Part shown: piece after piece, positions 58,795 through 64,000 of the stretch | Numbering within the stretch: position 1 is the stretch's first letter | Layout of the letters: every line of letters starts with the position of its first letter | Source of the DNA: Ogataea parapolymorpha DL-1 | Lineage: Eukaryota > Ascomycota > Pichiomycetes > Pichiales > Pichiaceae | Assembly (NCBI RefSeq): GCF_000187245.1 | Contig: NC_027865.1 | Location: 558,001-622,000, forward strand | Direction of reading: 5' to 3' | DNA length: 64,000 bases | The notes under the pieces: model-generated | What the model saw: only the letters and a program-made list of their open reading frames with translations | The model's database searches: none | Told to the model about the DNA's origin: nothing | Program-made: the position numbers and the translations under genes

Positions 58795-60160
58795 CTAGGA
58801 CTTCTTGTAAGCTGGAATCTCAAACTCTGGGTTGAATTGCTGGCCCGGAAGGAACGGCGCAATTTCGAAGATATGTCTCCGCAAATCTTCTGGGTTGTGA
58901 GCTTTGAGGTCTTTATTCAGCACCTTGTCTTTATAGATCACATACTCCAAGTTTTCGTTGCCCTGGCGAGCGGTCTCGGCAACAGGCATTTGTTTGAACA
59001 GCTTGGGATGGAAATCCACGCCCTCTTCTTCACGTTTTTTCTGCTGGACTCTTTGTTCCTCTTCAATCTTGAATTTCTCGTCTGTAGCGGTGTGATGGTC
59101 GCGTTGCGCCAGAGCGTCAGTCACCTTCTTCCACAACCTGCGACTTTCGTAAGCCCCTTGCTCAGAAATATCTCTCACCTTTGGCTTCAAAGGAGTGCTG
59201 TGCTGGCAATCGAAAAAGACCGATTTCTTGCCGGTCTTGGTATCTTTAATATACATCTCTTCCGACCACTTTCCACTCAATTCGTACAGCACCTCACCTG
59301 TCTTGGTATTCTTGATCTGTCCCTCAATCACGTTGTAGGAACCGGAAATGAATCCTTTGGTTTTGAATTCAATGTCCGCAATTAAATTGTTTCTAGGACA
59401 TTGCAATATCAAGTGGTCTCCGAGCTCAAACTTCAGAGTTCCAAATAGAATACCTCTGGCATACATGTTTGGCTGTGTCATTGTATAGAACTCGCATTCG
59501 CCGGTTTCTTCGTCGACGATGTCCAAAAAGGAGAGCTTGGTCACACCCTCCATGATTGCTGCGGTGGAGTTGCCTAAAAACTTGGACTTCGGAACAACCA
59601 TTCCGTCGACTCTGATGTTATGATCTGGAATAATGTAGAAATAGGAGGATTTTGGGGGGTGGTGAGATGTTTGCTCAGCAACGTAGTATGCCTGAGACCC
59701 GTTCGGAAGGTCCCAGTAACACGTAAAGTACTCTCCCAGGATCGGGTTCAATGGCTTTTTAACCGCTTTCGGAGCAATGTGCCAACAGGACATGTACCAC
59801 TTCACTACAGTGACAAACCGCTCAACCGGGTCGGTCGCGGAATGTGCGGCCAAAAGTATGTCCGGCTGTTGCAATTGGTTGGTTATCCGCTCCAGCATGC
59901 TCTTTCTCTCCAGAATAAAGGTCGGAAGCGTGATTCGAGACAGGTCGGAGCCAGGCCGCAATTGCGAGATAATTCCCATCAAAATTGACTGACCCTGATC
60001 ATCCACTTCATCGATATCCTCAATGTCATCGGAAACGTTCTTCTCCTGATGCTTGTCCTTGTCTGAACCGGATTTGCCTGGATGTTAGCCTTGAAATGTC
60101 ATGTGGCCCAATTCTGAGCCACCGGTACTTACCAAGAAGCTTGGAGGTGAAAGAAGGCAT
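58795..60160 (-). CDS. Oxysterol-binding-protein homologue, OSH6/OSH7 type, spliced
   Basis: Exon 1 (60160-60133, MPSFTSKLLG) and exon 2 (60077-58795) give 436 residues (Osh6 has 448). The intron, 60078-60132 (55 nt), has GTAAGT, CTAAC and CAG. After an acidic stretch (DDIEDIDEVDD) the ORD begins with ILMGIISQLRPGSDLSRITL, then LPTFILERKSMLERITNQLQ and the phosphoinositide signature EQTSHHPPKSSYF. Absence of PH and ankyrin domains and near-identity of these blocks to Osh6/7 make it a phosphatidylserine/PI4P exchanger between ER and plasma membrane, not a sterol carrier like Osh4. Exon 2 lacks its own ATG near the start, which supports the intron. Confidence 0.9.
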
Positions 60161-60341
60161 CTTGACTCAATTGGCTTGAAACAAAAAAAAAGGGTCTAAC
60201 TTCAAACTTATTCCTGGCTTAAATAAATTCCGCGAAAGCCTTACCCTCCAGAAATATATACCCAAACCATCTTTGACAGACGCAACTACGACACAGTTTC
60301 ATGTTGCAGGTAATTCGATTTTCTACAAGATGTATATTTAC

Positions 60342-62177
<1,836 letters not shown>

Positions 62178-64000
62178 TTAATTATTAATTTCTAGTACAA
62201 GATTTTCGTTTAATTCGGGCTGCGGCAGGCTGGACAGTTTAAGTGGAAGCCTCGAGGATTTTTCAGATCCTGGCTGAATAGTGAGAATGCCCTCGCTGGT
62301 TCCAACTCTGACCAGCTCATCCAGAGCTTCCACACACGTTATAGCTCCGTGGCCCAGATAAGACTGATACACCATTTTCGGTTCTCCCTGTAGACCAATG
62401 ATGAACATGTTGCCCATGAGGTCCCCGACAACCAGATCCTGCTTGAAAAAGGCGAAATCGCTGACCATGACGTTCTTCAGAATCTGGACAGCTGATACTT
62501 TGCGCTCGTTTCGGTCGATTCTGAACAGATACAACCCTGAAAATGCGTCTCCTACTACCAGGTCGCCATTTTCGAGCTTTTTCCACTCGGAAAAGTACAG
62601 AACCGGGATAGTTGAGTCGCTTTCCTCATTTTCGAACCAGAAACTAGGACCGCCGTAAACGCTGGTCCACACCAGCGAATGCGACCCAATTAGTAACAAG
62701 CTGTAGTCTTCTACCTGTATGATGCTGTCAAACAGCTTGTTCACCACGGCATGGCCTTCCTGTTTCCACTCGTCGTCCACAAATCTCATAAGTAACAGTC
62801 CAGACTGATCCTCTTCATCGTTGACAAGTACGATAAAACATTTGCTTAGTTTGGTCTGCAAAAGATATCGCTCCTCGTTGCTGATTTTGCTTTTTTCTTC
62901 AAACCGACACAGGAGATCAGGCACAGGCAAGACTTTACGCACTACTATTCCGGCGTCAAACCAGTGCTCACCTATCTTCTCGCCAGCTTTGTAAACCTCC
63001 AAACGATCAGTTCTTTTGATCTCTTCAACCTCTAAGTCGACTTCGTGTTCTTCGACTACCAAGACCACGATTTCATTGGCTTCCACTATTTCCTTCACCA
63101 ATCCTGTCAAATTCTTCCAGTCATCAAGCACCACCTTTGAAGTTAGATAAGTTCCGTGCGCATAGTATTTCCCTTTCATGGCAGTTACCGGAAGATTGTC
63201 CGCCTGTCTAACTTGTTTGAACAATTGTGTATTTCTATCAAGCTCAACTAAGAGCCCAAAATGGTTGCAACCTATCACACGATTGGCTCTGTTAACCATC
63301 TTATGAAGCAAGTCTACCTGCTGTTTCCTTTCTATGTTCCATTTACTGACCTCTAATTCGATGGGCCGAGAGTTTCCGGTTCGTAATCTTTCTGCTATAG
63401 AAAGGTCCAAGTGACTTTCTGCAGCTTCAAGCGATTCCGAGGCCAACTCTATTTCCATCTGATAAATGTCACCCTGCTCACTGCTGAGCCAGTAAAATCG
63501 TCCATCAAAGCACCATGACAAAAGCTTGGCCATTTTTCCGTCAACTCCAGAAAAAAGCTCCTTCGTAGCATATTGTCTGGTGGCCGTAGCCACGGATGAA
63601 GAAATACTGCGAACAGCGGGTGCTGGAAAAACGTAATGCATGTCTTCGCAAATTACAAGCAGCGCTCCAAGTGACAGCGGTATCGCCAGGCTCGGGGCCG
63701 AGTTCATCTGCGGTAATCGCTTTATCAGACTAATTTCTTGGCCTATTCCGTAATAATTCACGGAATACTTCAAATTGGCATTTCTGACCACTATAGCAAA
63801 TACAGTGCCCTCTTTGTCCGCCGTTAAAAGTCGGGTCTTCAGAAAAACTGCGCTGTGCACAACTCCGTGCCCAATGTAGATTACTTGTGGTTTTTCAAAT
63901 ATCCGGTTCACCTGTAGTTTGGCAGCGTCTGGTCTTTTCTTCACCTGGCTAGGAGGCTCATTTTGCAATGCCAGCCGGAACAGCTCGGTTTTCGACGGAT
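62178..64000 (-). CDS. Partial CDS, C-terminal 600 or so residues of a beta-propeller-like protein
   Basis: The frame is open from 62178 to the right edge and has no ATG near the boundary, so the gene continues outside. The visible part is rich in short beta-strand units, for example VIYIGHGVVHSAVFLKTRLL, NGDLVVGDAFSGLYLFRIDR and QDLVVGDLMGNMFIIGLQG. This pattern of repeated G-D-x-x-G and hydrophobic strands recalls WD-like or DDB1/CPSF-A-type propellers. I cannot assign a family. The frame is intact, with no sign of decay. Confidence 0.6.
   Translation of the reverse strand, partial: PSKTELFRLALQNEPPSQVKKRPDAAKLQVNRIFEKPQVIYIGHGVVHSAVFLKTRLLTADKEGTVFAIVVRNANLKYSVNYYGIGQEISLIKRLPQMNSAPSLAIPLSLGALLVICEDMHYVFPAPAVRSISSSVATATRQYATKELFSGVDGKMAKLLSWCFDGRFYWLSSEQGDIYQMEIELASESLEAAESHLDLSIAERLRTGNSRPIELEVSKWNIERKQQVDLLHKMVNRANRVIGCNHFGLLVELDRNTQLFKQVRQADNLPVTAMKGKYYAHGTYLTSKVVLDDWKNLTGLVKEIVEANEIVVLVVEEHEVDLEVEEIKRTDRLEVYKAGEKIGEHWFDAGIVVRKVLPVPDLLCRFEEKSKISNEERYLLQTKLSKCFIVLVNDEEDQSGLLLMRFVDDEWKQEGHAVVNKLFDSIIQVEDYSLLLIGSHSLVWTSVYGGPSFWFENEESDSTIPVLYFSEWKKLENGDLVVGDAFSGLYLFRIDRNERKVSAVQILKNVMVSDFAFFKQDLVVGDLMGNMFIIGLQGEPKMVYQSYLGHGAITCVEALDELVRVGTSEGILTIQPGSEKSSRLPLKLSSLPQPELNENLVLEINN

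Overview
This window is nuclear DNA of a budding yeast. It has intron-poor, densely packed protein genes with yeast orthologues throughout, spliceosomal introns with a CTAAC branch site and a 5'-end bias, and long AT/T-rich tracts just upstream of start codons. CTG falls at invariant leucines (for example beside the YME1 Walker A motif), so the CUG-Ser and CUG-Ala codes are unlikely. High-GC coding regions plus the gene set suggest a methylotrophic Ogataea/Hansenula-type yeast; the genus is inference. I read about 38 protein genes, two cut by the window edges, six of them with introns. There is one intronic snoRNA. I saw no tRNA, rRNA, transposon, LTR or CRISPR array.

Layout. 0-9 kb: an unidentified partial gene, an OCH1/HOC1-family mannosyltransferase, SFH1 (RSC), EFB1 with a U18-like snoRNA in its intron, a Zn2Cys6 factor, ELP2 and CYC1. 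9-20 kb: YME1, SCC3, CDC26, a YKE4-type zinc transporter, a small CBM48 protein, EMC5, LYS12 and RCM1. 19.5-32 kb: HDA1, an ARK1/PRK1 kinase, a WDR89-like protein, TRM9, a PPZ phosphatase, an unknown probable mitochondrial protein, MET14 and a second Zn2Cys6 factor. 32-46 kb: the osmosensor SLN1, MCM10, MLP1, a divergent lipid-kinase-like protein, HEM1 and a predicted 2OG-Fe(II) oxygenase. 46-64 kb: an ESL1/ESL2-type PIN protein, a head-to-head pair of secreted SurE-like phosphatases, KTI12, MTG1, CRM1, an ECM9/PTAR1-like protein, OSH6/7, PAP1 and a partial beta-propeller-like gene.

The genes are mostly housekeeping. One functional group stands out: ELP2, KTI12 and TRM9 all act in the mcm5U34 tRNA wobble pathway. 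CYC1 and HEM1 both carry CCAAT/ATTGG (HAP-type) boxes, consistent with co-regulated respiration and haem supply. MET14 has a Cbf1-type TCACGTGA site, and the SurE phosphatase pair shares a CACGTG.

The most interesting architecture is extreme compaction: introns of 34 and 37 nt, start codons of divergent genes 8 and 35 bp apart, convergent stop codons 7-24 bp apart, and T-tract arrays with 10-11 bp periodicity used as promoters. I did not find a convincing undescribed multi-gene system. The best novel items are the tiny introns, the helically phased T-tract promoter, the orphan oxygenase and the altered lipid-kinase motif.
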